Source: Paenibacillus sp. FSL W8-0426
Lineage (GTDB): Bacteria > Bacillota > Bacilli > Paenibacillales > Paenibacillaceae
Direction: 5' to 3'
Length of the DNA stretch: 64,000 bases
Assembly (NCBI RefSeq): GCF_037969725.1
Contig: NZ_CP150203.1
Span: 3,674,001 to 3,738,000, forward strand
The notes beneath the pieces were generated by a model. The model saw only the letters and a list, made by a program, of their open reading frames with translations. It searched no databases and was not told where the DNA came from. The stretch's first letter is position 1. Each line of letters starts with the position of its first letter. Below, piece by piece: positions 44,814-54,739 of the stretch. Position numbers and translations under genes: made by a program.

Positions 44814-45542
44814 ATGAATTCTGCAAAAATTCTAATTGTGGACGACGAAAAAGCGATCGTGCAAATGCTCGAGTTCGTGCTGCGCAAGGAAGGCTTCGAG
44901 CATATCTATACAGCAGACAACGCGGAAGACGGCATGCAGCTTCTGCTCGAATACGGCGCCGATATTATTTTGCTCGACGTCATGCTGCCCGACCGTACGG
45001 GCTTTGAGCTCGGACCGCAGATTCGGGCGCAGTCCGACGCACATCTGATCTATTTGACGGCACGCACGACGGACTTGGATCGACTGACGGGCTTTGCCGT
45101 AGGTGGAGACGATTATGTGACCAAGCCGTTCAATCCGCTGGAAATCGCAGCCCGAATTAAAGCGCGTCTGAGGCGAGGAATAGCCGAAACAGCGGTCCAA
45201 TCCGCCGTCACGCCTAACGCGGACCCTCGTCAGCGATATGACTTCGGGGGATTTGTCCTTGATGAACGGGCCGGTGAGCTGCTTGTCGGCGGCCGGAACG
45301 TGCCCTGCCCTGCCCAAGCCTACCAGCTGCTGCTGTTCCTGTGCCGAAATCCAAACATCGTCTTCTCCAAAGCCCAACTGTATGAATCCGTCTGGGGCTT
45401 TGACGGACTCGGCGATGACAATACGGTCATGGTTCATGTCCGCAAAATACGTGAACGCATTGAGTCAGACCCAAGCTCGCCACGTTATCTCCTGACCGTT
45501 CGCGGACTCGGGTATAAGCTCGTGAAGGGTGAAAACGTATGA
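44814..45542 (+). CDS. OmpR/PhoB-type response regulator
   Basis: A 242-residue regulator. The receiver shows ILIVDDEKAIVQMLEF, the phospho-Asp in DIILLDVMLPDRTG, and YLTARTTDLDR and TKPFNPLEI. The winged-helix domain (about 140-240) ends in HVRKIRERIESDPSSPRYLLTVRGLGYKLV. The ATG has an AAGGAG SD. The gene overlaps its kinase by 4 nt (ATGA), and tandem 11-bp repeats upstream suggest autoregulation. It may also control the divergent DUF418 gene. Confidence 0.93.
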   Translation: MNSAKILIVDDEKAIVQMLEFVLRKEGFEHIYTADNAEDGMQLLLEYGADIILLDVMLPDRTGFELGPQIRAQSDAHLIYLTARTTDLDRLTGFAVGGDDYVTKPFNPLEIAARIKARLRRGIAETAVQSAVTPNADPRQRYDFGGFVLDERAGELLVGGRNVPCPAQAYQLLLFLCRNPNIVFSKAQLYESVWGFDGLGDDNTVMVHVRKIRERIESDPSSPRYLLTVRGLGYKLVKGENV

Positions 45543-47338
45543 AAAAGCAGGCAAAAATGAAACGGAGCCGTATCGCGAGGCGGTTGGGATTCCATTTTAC
45601 CCTCCAGTTCTTCACCCTTTGGCTGCTGGTGCTGGCCATTGTATTAATTTCATTATTTACAATGATGTATTACATCGGTAACGAACAGTTGAAGACCGAC
45701 TTACCTTCAGAAGTGCTGGATTCGCTGTCGATGGAGGCGATCATCGAGGGCGACAGCGTAGAGCTCCCTTCTTTCTGGCAGGATCAGCTGGAACAAAAAG
45801 GATATTGGCTCCAGATCGTCAACGAAAACGGACGGGAAGTTTATGATCTGAACGTACCTGAAGGCGTGCCGAAGCAATACGCTGCTTCTGATCTGCTGCG
45901 AATCAGTGATACGGGAAGGCTGAGCGAATACAATGTCACCACGTTATACGAAGAGATTTTCGGCTCCCGAAATCTTTATCTGCTGGGGCGGAAAGATGCC
46001 GACGGATCAAGGCTTGAAGCATGGTACGAGCTGTACTCCGAAAATGGACGGGTACCAGACTCCGCCGCTGCAACATTAGACGATAAAGTGAAATCGATCG
46101 GAGCTTCGCTTGTAATACTGGACGAAGCCGGCCGCGTCGCACAGAACTTTGGGCTTCCGTCAAACTATGCGACGTACGGGGCGCTGGCCCTGATTGAGAT
46201 GCGTCAGCAACCGGCCAAATCGAAGATGGAAGTCTCCTATCATTACGATCCTGCTTCCGAATATACATGGCTGATTGAACGGCCGCGAGCGAGTGAACAA
46301 CCAACGAACCAGCCGATATTGCGTACGCTGCTGATCATTCTGGCTATCGTCGGCATAGCGATTTTACTGCTTTCCCTTGCTCTCGCAGTGTGGCACGGCT
46401 ACCGATACGGCGGTCCCCTGCTGCTGTTCATGAGAGGCTTCGAACGAATGGGCAGGGGCGAATACGAACAGGTCTTTACCGAGAAGGAACGCCGGAAGAT
46501 TTTTGGCAAAAACGGCCGCTTCCGCGCCCGGTATAAGCTGTACCACGAGGTCATCGCAGGCTTCTCCGAAATGGCAGATAAACTAGCTCGTGCGCGTAAT
46601 GAACGCCTCCGTTTGGAGCAGTCTCGGGAAGAATGGATGACTGGCATCTCGCACGATCTGCGTACACCGCTCACAACCGTCCAAGGTTACGGCCATCTGC
46701 TGGAAAGTGGGCAGTTCAGCTGGAGCGAGAAGGAGCTGAGAGAGGTTGGAGGCACAATCCGCGAAAAAAGTACATATATGTTAGAACTGTTGCAGGACTT
46801 TTCGCTGACGTTCGAACTGAAAAATCATACGCCAGGTGAAAAGCTGGAACCGCTGGAACTCAATGAATTCGTTCGCCGTGCCGTTCTTCGTTATGTTAAC
46901 GACGTAACGTTGCAAAACGTCGTTTTCGATTTCGAAGAAAGTCCGGCTTCTCTACGTATTCTAGCCAATCCAAAGTGGTTCCAACGTTTGCTCGACAATT
47001 TAATTTCCAACGCTGTCAAGCATAACCCGCCTGGGACGGAAATCGTACTGAGCGTTATGCATGAAGGAGAGTTTGCCTTCATCACCGTCCGTGATAACGG
47101 TGTAGGCATGGACGCGGAGACACAATCCCGCCTCTTTGACCGTTATTACCGAGGGACGAACACGGACGAGGGGATGGATGGAGCGGGACTCGGTATGAGT
47201 ATCGCTTACGCTGTCGTGGCCGCGCATAAAGGCACGATTACGGTGGAGTCCGGCGTTGGCGAAGGCACAATGATCAAACTGACGTTCCCCGCGCTGCCAT
47301 CTCCGGCTTCCGAACGAGAAACAGGAAGTCACCTGTAG
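45539..47338 (+). CDS. Sensor histidine kinase of the OmpR-type system
   Basis: A 599-residue membrane kinase. There is a first membrane segment (about 28-48, FTLWLLVLAIVLISLF), an extracellular sensor region of about 210 residues, a second segment (about 263-285) and a cytoplasmic linker. The phospho-acceptor box is WMTGISHDLRTPLTTVQGY, followed by NLISNAVKHN, VRDNGVGMDAE and GAGLGMSIAYAV. The bulk of the sensor has no domain I recognise. The gene ends about 60 bp before a shared bidirectional terminator. It should phosphorylate the upstream regulator. Confidence 0.92.
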   Translation: MKKQAKMKRSRIARRLGFHFTLQFFTLWLLVLAIVLISLFTMMYYIGNEQLKTDLPSEVLDSLSMEAIIEGDSVELPSFWQDQLEQKGYWLQIVNENGREVYDLNVPEGVPKQYAASDLLRISDTGRLSEYNVTTLYEEIFGSRNLYLLGRKDADGSRLEAWYELYSENGRVPDSAAATLDDKVKSIGASLVILDEAGRVAQNFGLPSNYATYGALALIEMRQQPAKSKMEVSYHYDPASEYTWLIERPRASEQPTNQPILRTLLIILAIVGIAILLLSLALAVWHGYRYGGPLLLFMRGFERMGRGEYEQVFTEKERRKIFGKNGRFRARYKLYHEVIAGFSEMADKLARARNERLRLEQSREEWMTGISHDLRTPLTTVQGYGHLLESGQFSWSEKELREVGGTIREKSTYMLELLQDFSLTFELKNHTPGEKLEPLELNEFVRRAVLRYVNDVTLQNVVFDFEESPASLRILANPKWFQRLLDNLISNAVKHNPPGTEIVLSVMHEGEFAFITVRDNGVGMDAETQSRLFDRYYRGTNTDEGMDGAGLGMSIAYAVVAAHKGTITVESGVGEGTMIKLTFPALPSPASERETGSHL

Positions 47339-47361
47339 TCGTGGATTAGACGTACTTCAAA

Positions 47362-47398
47362 AAATGAGCAGCCTGTTTACCCTACAGGCTGCTCATTT
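47362..47398. terminator. Bidirectional terminator
   Basis: AAATGAGCAGCCTGT (47362-47376) pairs perfectly with ACAGGCTGCTCATTT (47384-47398). A run of A lies before it and T-rich sequence after it, so it can serve both the kinase gene (plus) and the regulator gene (minus). Confidence 0.8.
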
Positions 47399-47439
47399 CT
47401 CATTAAACCAACGTTTCCTTTCCAACTCTCCCTCCTTCT

Positions 47440-48207
47440 CTACCCTTTTGACTTATTTTCGGGCTTTGCATAGTTAAACTCGTGGAACATATAGCCGCAT
47501 CCCCATAATGTCTGAATGCATTCATTTCCTTCCGGATAATTGGAGAACAGCTTTACACGCAGACGTTTAATATGGGTATCTACTGTACGTTGATCATAAA
47601 TCTTCCGGTGCGAAGATTTCCAAACTTCCGTAAGTAATGCCTCACGAGAATATACCTTTTCTTGATGTGTGACTAGGAAATAGAGCAGATCATATTCTTT
47701 CGGAGTCAGATGGACCTCATGTTGCTTTACCATCACACGGCGTGCTGAAGGGTAAAGAACGATTTCACCGATGATGATGGCGTTGTTATTCGAGTCATCG
47801 GCTTCGGGAACATGGGGGTTGGGAGCATGTACACGAGTTATCATGTTTTGGATGCGCAACACAATTTCTCTTGGACTAAACGGCTTGATGACGTAATCGT
47901 CTGCACCTGCTCTAAAACCTTCAATACGGTCCCTTTCTTCCGATCGCCCGGATAACATCAGTATCGGCACATCGGGTTGTGCCTGTTTCAACCACTTGCA
48001 AACATCAATCCCATTCATGTCAGGCAGTAACCAATCCAACACGATCAAATCATAATTGACATGCTTCACGCAATAATTTTGGATGGCTTGTGTGCCGCTC
48101 TGCGCTTCTTCGACTGTGAATCCCTCTTTCTCCAAATACATTCGCAGCATACTGCGAATGCGCATTTCGTCATCAACCAATAATACTTTTCTATCGTTTT
48201 TCATCAT
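47440..48207 (-). CDS. OmpR-type response regulator at the end of the cytochrome bd operon
   Basis: A 255-residue regulator. The receiver has VLLVDDEMRIRSMLRMYLEK, phospho-Asp in DLIVLDWLLPDMNG, LMLSGRSEERDR and IKPFSPREI; the winged helix (about 150-250) ends in CIQTLWGCGYMF. It is close to ResD/YycF-like proteins. ATG 48207 follows GGAGGG by 8 nt. It lies 66 nt after cydC on the same strand with no kinase gene beside it, so it is an orphan here. It may adjust respiration genes in response to a distant kinase, but that is inference. Confidence 0.9.
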   Translation of the reverse strand: MMKNDRKVLLVDDEMRIRSMLRMYLEKEGFTVEEAQSGTQAIQNYCVKHVNYDLIVLDWLLPDMNGIDVCKWLKQAQPDVPILMLSGRSEERDRIEGFRAGADDYVIKPFSPREIVLRIQNMITRVHAPNPHVPEADDSNNNAIIIGEIVLYPSARRVMVKQHEVHLTPKEYDLLYFLVTHQEKVYSREALLTEVWKSSHRKIYDQRTVDTHIKRLRVKLFSNYPEGNECIQTLWGCGYMFHEFNYAKPENKSKG

Positions 48208-48273
48208 TTCTGCCGCCCTCCAACTGCATGAACAACGTGAACCCACCGATTCACTTGCATCACTTCAAGCTTG

Positions 48274-50001
48274 TTAAACATCGGATGCAATCATCTGCGA
48301 TTCAATCTGTTTCAACGTATAAAAGTATCCCTTCTGCTCCATCAATTCCGTAAATGAGCCGATCTCCACGATTTCGCCCTGTTCCATGACGACAATCTGA
48401 TCCATGCTCTCCAGGCCGGTGAGGCGATGACAAATGAGAAGAAGTGTGTCTCCAGCCGCTTGTTCGTACAGTTGCTTCAGGACATGCTGCTCGGTGACGT
48501 AGTCAAGAGAAGACGTTGGTTCGTCCAGCAACCATAGACGTCCTTTGTGCAGCATGGCCCGTGCCAAGGCAAGCCGCTGTTTTTCTCCATCGGATAAATT
48601 TTCACCATTCTCATAGACCACCTGATTTAGAGAAGCCGTTGAAAATTGCGCTTTAGCAAGCACATCTAATAGTCGCTCGTCGGAATGTTCTTCCGCATTT
48701 AATAGTAGATTTTCACGAAGCGTTCCTCGGAAAAAATGGCTTTGTTGCAGCACCACATTGGCCAACTCCCAGATGTTCGCCTCGTCCAATTCGTGAATGG
48801 AAACGCCATTTATTGTTATGCTGCCCGACGTTGTTTTTCGTAGTTTGAGCAGCAACTCGATTAACGTAGATTTCCCTGATCCGCTCGGCCCAACAATCGC
48901 TGTTTTAGAGCCTGCCGCAAGATGTAGTGAGATATTGTTTAGCGCTGGCCTCCACTCCCCCTCATATTGAAAAGCAAGATTGTTTATTTCAATCGATATG
49001 GGCACATCTGTTGTAAAAGGAGTCGACTTTCCCATTGGCGATCCTGCAACTTGAGTCGATAATGTTTCCGCCAGCCGATTGGCAGCATGTTCGCTATCTT
49101 GTTTATATGCAGGCAATACGGCCATAGCAGCCGACTCTTCAAAAACCGTTTGCGTGGCCAGCACCAGCATGGCAAGAAATACGCCAGCAAGTCTTCCGTC
49201 CACAATCAAATATGCACTGAGCGTCAGGACACTCCAAGCAATGAAAAAGGTAACAAATACATGCATGGACTGTCCCAGCAACAATTGAGCGGAAGCTCGC
49301 TGCTGCTCGGCTGCCAATGAAGTCGAATCGCGCTGAAGCTGCTCCTCACGCTGTGCCAATTGCCCGTAAACCTTTAAATCCCGGAAGCCATACAGCACTT
49401 CCGTGATTTCCGTGGACAGTTTCGATCGCTGCTCGCGGACACGCTCATGAATTTTCCGTTGTCCCCACAGAACGATGCCAGGCACGACCACTGCAGTAAT
49501 TACCATTCCCAGCACCAGCAAACCGGCAATCCAGATGGAATAGGACGCGGTAAAAAGCACTGTTGCCAAAAACACCATAATTACAATAACCGGCGGATAT
49601 GCAACACGCAAAAAATAGTTTTGTAAACTTTCTACATCCCCCACAATCCGTGTGAGCAGGTCCCCGCTTCGATTTTTATTCAGTATCCCGGGTGTCAAAG
49701 GGATGAGCTTGGCAAAAAAGGAAGTTCGCAAACGGCTGAGGATGGAGAACGTTGCCCTATGGGTATATAATCGTTCTCCATAACGGCTCGCGGACCGGAG
49801 AAAACCAAGCAATTTCACAAGAGATGTAAGAATAATCAATGTGTAGAGCGGTGGCTCAAATACCGTTTGAGAAATCAGATACCCGCTTGCGGAAAAGAGA
49901 GCTACACCGGCTATGCCAGCCATAAACCCTCCTAATATCGAAATGACAATATCTTTCCGCTCTTGGAACATCGCCTTTGACAACATAGCCAACTCACTCA
50001 T
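48274..50001 (-). CDS. cydC: CydC-type thiol/heme exporter ABC subunit
   Basis: A 575-residue ABC half-transporter: six membrane segments (about 15-310) and a nucleotide-binding domain with Walker A GPSGSGKSTL, signature LSDGEKQRLALARA, Walker B LWLLDEPTSSLD and the H-loop His in LLICHRLTGLE. With CydD it makes the heterodimer that exports reduced thiols and is needed for cytochrome bd assembly. It overlaps cydD by 4 nt (ATGA). Which of the two ABC genes is called cydC or cydD differs between naming systems; the order here follows the usual CydD-then-CydC use. Confidence 0.88.
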   Translation of the reverse strand: MSELAMLSKAMFQERKDIVISILGGFMAGIAGVALFSASGYLISQTVFEPPLYTLIILTSLVKLLGFLRSASRYGERLYTHRATFSILSRLRTSFFAKLIPLTPGILNKNRSGDLLTRIVGDVESLQNYFLRVAYPPVIVIMVFLATVLFTASYSIWIAGLLVLGMVITAVVVPGIVLWGQRKIHERVREQRSKLSTEITEVLYGFRDLKVYGQLAQREEQLQRDSTSLAAEQQRASAQLLLGQSMHVFVTFFIAWSVLTLSAYLIVDGRLAGVFLAMLVLATQTVFEESAAMAVLPAYKQDSEHAANRLAETLSTQVAGSPMGKSTPFTTDVPISIEINNLAFQYEGEWRPALNNISLHLAAGSKTAIVGPSGSGKSTLIELLLKLRKTTSGSITINGVSIHELDEANIWELANVVLQQSHFFRGTLRENLLLNAEEHSDERLLDVLAKAQFSTASLNQVVYENGENLSDGEKQRLALARAMLHKGRLWLLDEPTSSLDYVTEQHVLKQLYEQAAGDTLLLICHRLTGLESMDQIVVMEQGEIVEIGSFTELMEQKGYFYTLKQIESQMIASDV

Positions 50002-51818
50002 GTTAATCCCCCTTTTTGTTGGACAGCGACCATTTCAGCATATTGGGGCAATCGTTTCAGAAGTTCCTCGTGACGGCCTGAATCCACAATCGTTCCTTGA
50101 TCTACAAACAAAATGTTGTCGGCATGTTGAATCGTATATATTCGATGTGCCACCGTAATCATGGTAGACGTTTTCGATAATGTAGAAATGGAACGCTGCA
50201 GTATGCGTTCGGTGTGCAAATCGAGCCCTACTGTAGGTTCATCGAACAATATGATGGCAGGTCGCTTTATAAAAGCTCGTGCCAAGGCAAGACGTTGCTT
50301 TTCACCACCAGATAGTCCGCGTCCTCCCTCGCCAACGAAAGTATCCAATCCTTGATCCAATTGTGCCGCAACCGTCGTTAGTCCGGCTTCCTCTGCCGCT
50401 TTCTCGATTTCTTTCCTGGAAACGTCCCGACCCGCACCGATCGCGATATTTTCGGCGAATGTGCCTGCGAAAATATAAGGGTGCTGCGTTATATAGATAA
50501 CTTGTTTAAACCATACTTCTTCATTCTCTTGCGAAAGCGGATTTCCGTTCACCAGAATGGTCCCCGAATCCGGTTTCAGCAAACCGGCAATAAGATGAAG
50601 CAGTGTCGTTTTACCGGCACCGCTTTTTCCAACAATGGCAATGTTGCTTCCAGGTTTAAGAAATACACTTCCCGAATAAAGTTCGAATGAATCCGGAGCA
50701 TACTGAAACCGTACATTCTTTAGTTCTATCGAAGGCGGTATTGGAAGCGACTGGACATGGGGCATCGGGAAGGCTTCATCTGCTTTCGTCATTCGATCGT
50801 TCTCATCGCTTTCCTCGGTTCTCACCATGTTCTCCATTAGAACGGGTTTACCGTTACCCCTATTCTTCTCAAGCATGCTTTCCACCCTACGGATCGCCCC
50901 CATGCTTGTTCGTCCGCTGTGAAAAGCAGTGCCTGTATTTTTTAAGAGATTATAAAATTCCGGAACGAGCAACAAAACGAGAAATGCCGTGTGGAACGTC
51001 ATGGATTTGAAAACAACCAACTGAATGGCCAATTCAAGAGCGACAATACCGATACTAAGCATCACAATGGATTCCAACATGAACGTATTCATGAATGCGA
51101 TTTTCAAAATATCCATGGTTGTATCACGGTAGTTTAAACTGCTATGCTCTATCGCCTGCTGCTGTCGTTGGGCCCGGCCGAATATTTTCAATGTAACCAA
51201 GCCTTGGAGGGAATCCAAAAACGTACCGGAGAAGTGGGCCAGCTGCGCATATTTTTCTTCCGATTTATTTTTCGTCTTCAGTCCCACCAAGATCATGAAG
51301 ATGGGAATAAACGGAGCCGTAAACAACATGATAAGACCTGAATTCGCATGTTGAGTAAACGTAACGACCAGAATCAAAATAGGGATGATCATGGCTTCTA
51401 CCATTTTTGGCATGTACTGACTGAAATAATGATCGGCCTCATCTACTGCATCCAATGCTACGCTGACCTTTTCTCCCGTCTGTCCCCGAACACTTAAACC
51501 CATGGAAGAACGGGTCAAGCTACGCATAACAGATGCTCGCATGCTCGTCTTTGCGTTGGCCGCCATGTGCAGACCTATTCTCCCATTGCCAAATGATAAC
51601 AGTGTACGTAAAGCCATAGTCACCAAAAGCATGCCAAGGATCAAAACGACGGATGAAAAAGAGGCTTTTTCCACGAAAATACGCTGGACGGCTTCTGCAA
51701 GCAGTGCAGCTTGAACAACGATGGCTGTACCAAGTACAAATGAAATGAGGGCAAGAAGAACGACGGATTTTCGTTGTGCAGACATTTGTTGAGCAATGAG
51801 GCTCGTCTTTCTTTTCAC
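49998..51818 (-). CDS. cydD: CydD-type thiol/heme exporter ABC subunit
   Basis: A 606-residue ABC half-transporter. The membrane part has six segments, and the ATPase domain has Walker A GKSGAGKTTL, signature LSGGEKQRLALARA, Walker B IILFDEPTVGLD and H-loop VAHRIYTI. An acidic Met/Asp-rich insertion (about residues 335-355) precedes the ATPase domain. The start is a GTG after GGAGGAGGG. It lies 64 nt after cydB, and its product pairs with CydC for cysteine/glutathione export and cytochrome bd maturation. Confidence 0.88.
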   Translation of the reverse strand: MKRKTSLIAQQMSAQRKSVVLLALISFVLGTAIVVQAALLAEAVQRIFVEKASFSSVVLILGMLLVTMALRTLLSFGNGRIGLHMAANAKTSMRASVMRSLTRSSMGLSVRGQTGEKVSVALDAVDEADHYFSQYMPKMVEAMIIPILILVVTFTQHANSGLIMLFTAPFIPIFMILVGLKTKNKSEEKYAQLAHFSGTFLDSLQGLVTLKIFGRAQRQQQAIEHSSLNYRDTTMDILKIAFMNTFMLESIVMLSIGIVALELAIQLVVFKSMTFHTAFLVLLLVPEFYNLLKNTGTAFHSGRTSMGAIRRVESMLEKNRGNGKPVLMENMVRTEESDENDRMTKADEAFPMPHVQSLPIPPSIELKNVRFQYAPDSFELYSGSVFLKPGSNIAIVGKSGAGKTTLLHLIAGLLKPDSGTILVNGNPLSQENEEVWFKQVIYITQHPYIFAGTFAENIAIGAGRDVSRKEIEKAAEEAGLTTVAAQLDQGLDTFVGEGGRGLSGGEKQRLALARAFIKRPAIILFDEPTVGLDLHTERILQRSISTLSKTSTMITVAHRIYTIQHADNILFVDQGTIVDSGRHEELLKRLPQYAEMVAVQQKGGLT

Positions 51819-51882
51819 GTTAACCCTCCTCCTTTCTGGAGGTTGCGTTGAGGGATGCCCCTCAAGGCAACAATGAACTTGT

Positions 51883-52899
51883 CTATTTCTTTCCTTTCAC
51901 ATAATCCGCATCAAATAGAAAGAGTCTGAAGACCAAGATCAGTGAAGGAACCAAGAGACACATACCGCCGATAAACGCGACCACCAGTGCGAAGCCCATG
52001 GATGAGGAGGTGACGCTGCTTTGAATGGTGATGTATGGGTCAAGAATGTATGGATAATGTCCAATTCCGTAAGCAAAAAAAGCGCTGAAGAATTGCAGCA
52101 TGATGCATATAAACGCCCAGCCGTAACGACGTCCTCGATATAACAGCCACATGGCGATCATAAAGAAGGCCACAGAAAATGCGAGCAGCCACCACAAATC
52201 CATCATATTTTGAAAATGCCGTTCATTGTGTTGGCCCAAAAAAATAAATGTCGTCAATGCGATCACGATTGTAGGTGTGCTCCAAAAAAGGGCATAGGTC
52301 CGCATCAATTTCAATGCTCCATGATCTTCAGCCCTCGAAGCGTAAAAAGCCAGAAAGGAAGCGCTGATGAATAAAACAGAAACAATGGCCAGCCCAACGA
52401 TGCTCCAGGACAATGGACTGCTAAAGAGCGCCCAGTAATCCAACGAGGCCGTCTCTCCTTGTTTCAAAATAAATCCGCCTTCGGATAGCGTCAGCGCGAC
52501 TGACAGTGAGGCAGGAATAAGCACCCCGGTTGCTCCATACAGAAACAGATAAACCAGATTATTTTTTGAACCATAATTCTCAAATGCATAAAATGAACCG
52601 CGAATCGCGAGCAAAATGACGGCAAGACTTCCTGGGACAAGCATGGCTGATCCATAATAATAGGAGGTTTCCGGGAAAAAGCCGATTATGCCAATGTAGA
52701 AAAAAACGAAAAATACATTCGTAATTTCCCAAACGGGCGATAAATAACGAGAAATCAGCTTATTGGTTACATGATCCTGTTTCGTTAATCGAGCATAAAA
52801 AGCAAAGAAACCTGCTCCAAAATCAATAGAAGCGATAATGATATATCCGTACAAAAACAACCAGAGCACCGAAATTCCAATCAATTCGTAACTCATCAT
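51883..52899 (-). CDS. cydB: Cytochrome bd oxidase subunit II (CydB)
   Basis: A 338-residue membrane protein with eight or nine membrane segments, partner of CydA in the quinol oxidase. It begins YELIGISVLWLFLYGYIIIAS and has DFGAGFFAFYAR, SPVWEITNVFFVFFYIGI and DPYITIQSS, typical of CydB. It overlaps the cydA stop codon (ATGATGA region), so translation is coupled. The enzyme reduces oxygen to water with menaquinol and works at low oxygen. Confidence 0.9.
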   Translation of the reverse strand: MMSYELIGISVLWLFLYGYIIIASIDFGAGFFAFYARLTKQDHVTNKLISRYLSPVWEITNVFFVFFYIGIIGFFPETSYYYGSAMLVPGSLAVILLAIRGSFYAFENYGSKNNLVYLFLYGATGVLIPASLSVALTLSEGGFILKQGETASLDYWALFSSPLSWSIVGLAIVSVLFISASFLAFYASRAEDHGALKLMRTYALFWSTPTIVIALTTFIFLGQHNERHFQNMMDLWWLLAFSVAFFMIAMWLLYRGRRYGWAFICIMLQFFSAFFAYGIGHYPYILDPYITIQSSVTSSSMGFALVVAFIGGMCLLVPSLILVFRLFLFDADYVKGKK

Positions 52900-54260
52900 G
52901 CGTGCTCACCCTTCAATGCTGTTTTATCGCTTGCATGCTGCATCCATTTCTCCATCTCAACTTCTGCCGGATTATGTTTGAACATGCGACGAAGGACAAG
53001 ACCGCTAACGGTCCCCAACACGATGTATAGAAGAAGGAAGAAGAAAAAAAGGATTCTGACGCTTGGGGATGTCGTCGCGGCTTCCTCTACACGCATAAAT
53101 CCTCGAATAATCCAAGGCTGCCTGCCGAGTTCTGCGTAAAACCATCCCAGCTCAACGCCTAAAATAGCAAGCGGTGCGCCTAATGCAACTAACCTCAGCA
53201 GCCACTTGTTGAATTCATTTCGCTTTTTCCAAAATACGAAGAGGAAATACAGAAAAGAAATGCCTAGCAATGCAAATCCAATGCCTGCCATCAAATCGAA
53301 AAAGTAATGAACGATAAGAGGCGGTTGTTCGTCGATCGGAAACTCATTCAGACCCGTTACTTCTGCATTGAAATTTCCAAAAGCCAAGAAACTTAGAAGT
53401 TTCGGAAGGTGAAGTGCACCTATAATTTCATGTTCAACATTAAGCCACCCTAAAAATATCAAATCGGCCCCGCTCTCCGTTTCAAAATGCCATTCTGCCG
53501 CTGCGAGCTTTTCGGGTTGATGCTCAGCCAAAAACTTAGCGGAGACGTCACCGGCCAATGTATTTATTAAACTGAACACCAAAACCACTGCCATCATCAG
53601 GTTTAAGGCTTTTTTGTGGTATCCAGAAGCTCCTTTTCGAAGCATTGCAAAAGCTGCAACGCCTGCCAGCAGAGCCGCTCCTGTTAAATAGGCCGAACTT
53701 AATACATGAAACACCTTGGAAAAGGTTGCCGTACTCAGCATGGCTTGAACGGGGTCAACGGCTGTGAATTGTCCTCCTTCAAACGTAAAACCTCCCGGTT
53801 GATTCATAAATCCGTTTACCGTTGTGATAAATACGGCTGACATCCCTGCCCCGACCACAATCGGAATGGTTAGCAGCCAATGCATCATGGGGTTTTTAAA
53901 CCGATCCCATGTGTACAGGTAAATCCCTAGGAAAATGGCTTCAAAAAAGAAGGCGAACACCTCCATAAACAATGGAAGCGCAATAACATTACCCGCAAGC
54001 TTCATAAAATGAGGCCATACTAAAGAAAGCTGCAGCGAAATTGCTGTTCCCGTGACTACGCCTACCGCAACGGAGATAACGAACCCTCGTGACCACCTCT
54101 TTGCCATAAGTATGTAGTGCAGATCTTTTTTGCGGATGCCTATTAACTCGGCCAGTGAAATCATTAAAGGGATCCCCACGCCAAGTGTTGCGAAAATTAC
54201 ATGGAATGCTAGCGTCATACCAGTCACCAGTTTGCTCCATAGTACCGTATCCATCCCCAT
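52896..54260 (-). CDS. cydA: Cytochrome bd oxidase subunit I (CydA)
   Basis: A 454-residue membrane protein carrying the hemes. LAFHVIFATLGVGIP holds a heme-ligand His and FHVLSSAYLTGA another; the Q-loop/GRQPW region reads WFYAELGRQPWIIRGFMRVEEAAT. The short, YthA-type GWFYAELGRQPW version suggests the Bacillus YthAB subclass rather than the longer E. coli form. ATG 54260 follows GGAGGGG; the frame opens at 54314. It heads the operon cydA-cydB-cydD-cydC-regulator, behind a promoter about 210 nt upstream. Confidence 0.92.
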   Translation of the reverse strand: MGMDTVLWSKLVTGMTLAFHVIFATLGVGIPLMISLAELIGIRKKDLHYILMAKRWSRGFVISVAVGVVTGTAISLQLSLVWPHFMKLAGNVIALPLFMEVFAFFFEAIFLGIYLYTWDRFKNPMMHWLLTIPIVVGAGMSAVFITTVNGFMNQPGGFTFEGGQFTAVDPVQAMLSTATFSKVFHVLSSAYLTGAALLAGVAAFAMLRKGASGYHKKALNLMMAVVLVFSLINTLAGDVSAKFLAEHQPEKLAAAEWHFETESGADLIFLGWLNVEHEIIGALHLPKLLSFLAFGNFNAEVTGLNEFPIDEQPPLIVHYFFDLMAGIGFALLGISFLYFLFVFWKKRNEFNKWLLRLVALGAPLAILGVELGWFYAELGRQPWIIRGFMRVEEAATTSPSVRILFFFFLLLYIVLGTVSGLVLRRMFKHNPAEVEMEKWMQHASDKTALKGEHA

Positions 54261-54470
54261 CTTTACCTTCTCCCCTCCAACTTTGTTTTTGTCTAAAATG
54301 AAGAAACAAAACATCAGGTTTAGATGCTGAACTTCATGACCTTCGGGGGCTAATTGATGCTTAGCTGCTTTGTGATTAGAAAGAGATTTTTTTCACATAG
54401 TAGGTTTGGCCGTAACCCGAAACTGTTGAAAGTGCGGTCCAAGTATTACAAAACCTGATATTTAAAATTT

Positions 54471-54498
54471 ATTATATACTTGACGTTTAGCGTTGCAA
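54471..54498 (-). promoter_or_regulatory. Promoter of the cyd operon with a long leader
   Basis: TTGCAA (54498-54493) and TATAAT (54476-54471) are 16 bp apart on the minus strand. Transcription from here gives an untranslated leader of about 200 nt before cydA. TGTGA and TCACA arms about 17 bp apart lie in the leader (near 54373-54398); they are too far apart for a Fnr or Rex site. Confidence 0.5.
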
Positions 54499-54670
54499 TT
54501 GTGGTCACGCCTTCTCCTCTAAACGTTCAAGGAAGGATCAATTCTTTCTTACAACTCCGTGAAAAATGTAAAAATCACCCGATTGGGCTATTGCGTAATA
54601 GAGCTAACCTATGGAGAAACATTACAGTTGGACCAACATGCTGAATTAATACTTCTTTAGTTTCATCTCA

Positions 54671-54728
54671 AAAAAAAAAAACTTTCTTCTAATTCATTGT
54701 TAGTCACACAATAACTAGAAGAAAGGTT
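54671..54728 (-). terminator. Terminator after the GH43 gene
   Basis: On the minus strand AAACCTTTCTTCTAG pairs with TTAGAAGAAAG around a loop with its own ATTGT/ACAAT stem, followed by a long T run (plus-strand A run at 54670-54681). Confidence 0.8.
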
Positions 54729-54739
54729 TTGGGTTGTCA

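Noticed and set aside
54373..54398. TGTGA and TCACA arms in the cyd leader as a Fnr or Rex site
   Set aside because: The spacing of about 17 bp does not fit the 6-8 bp used by these regulators.
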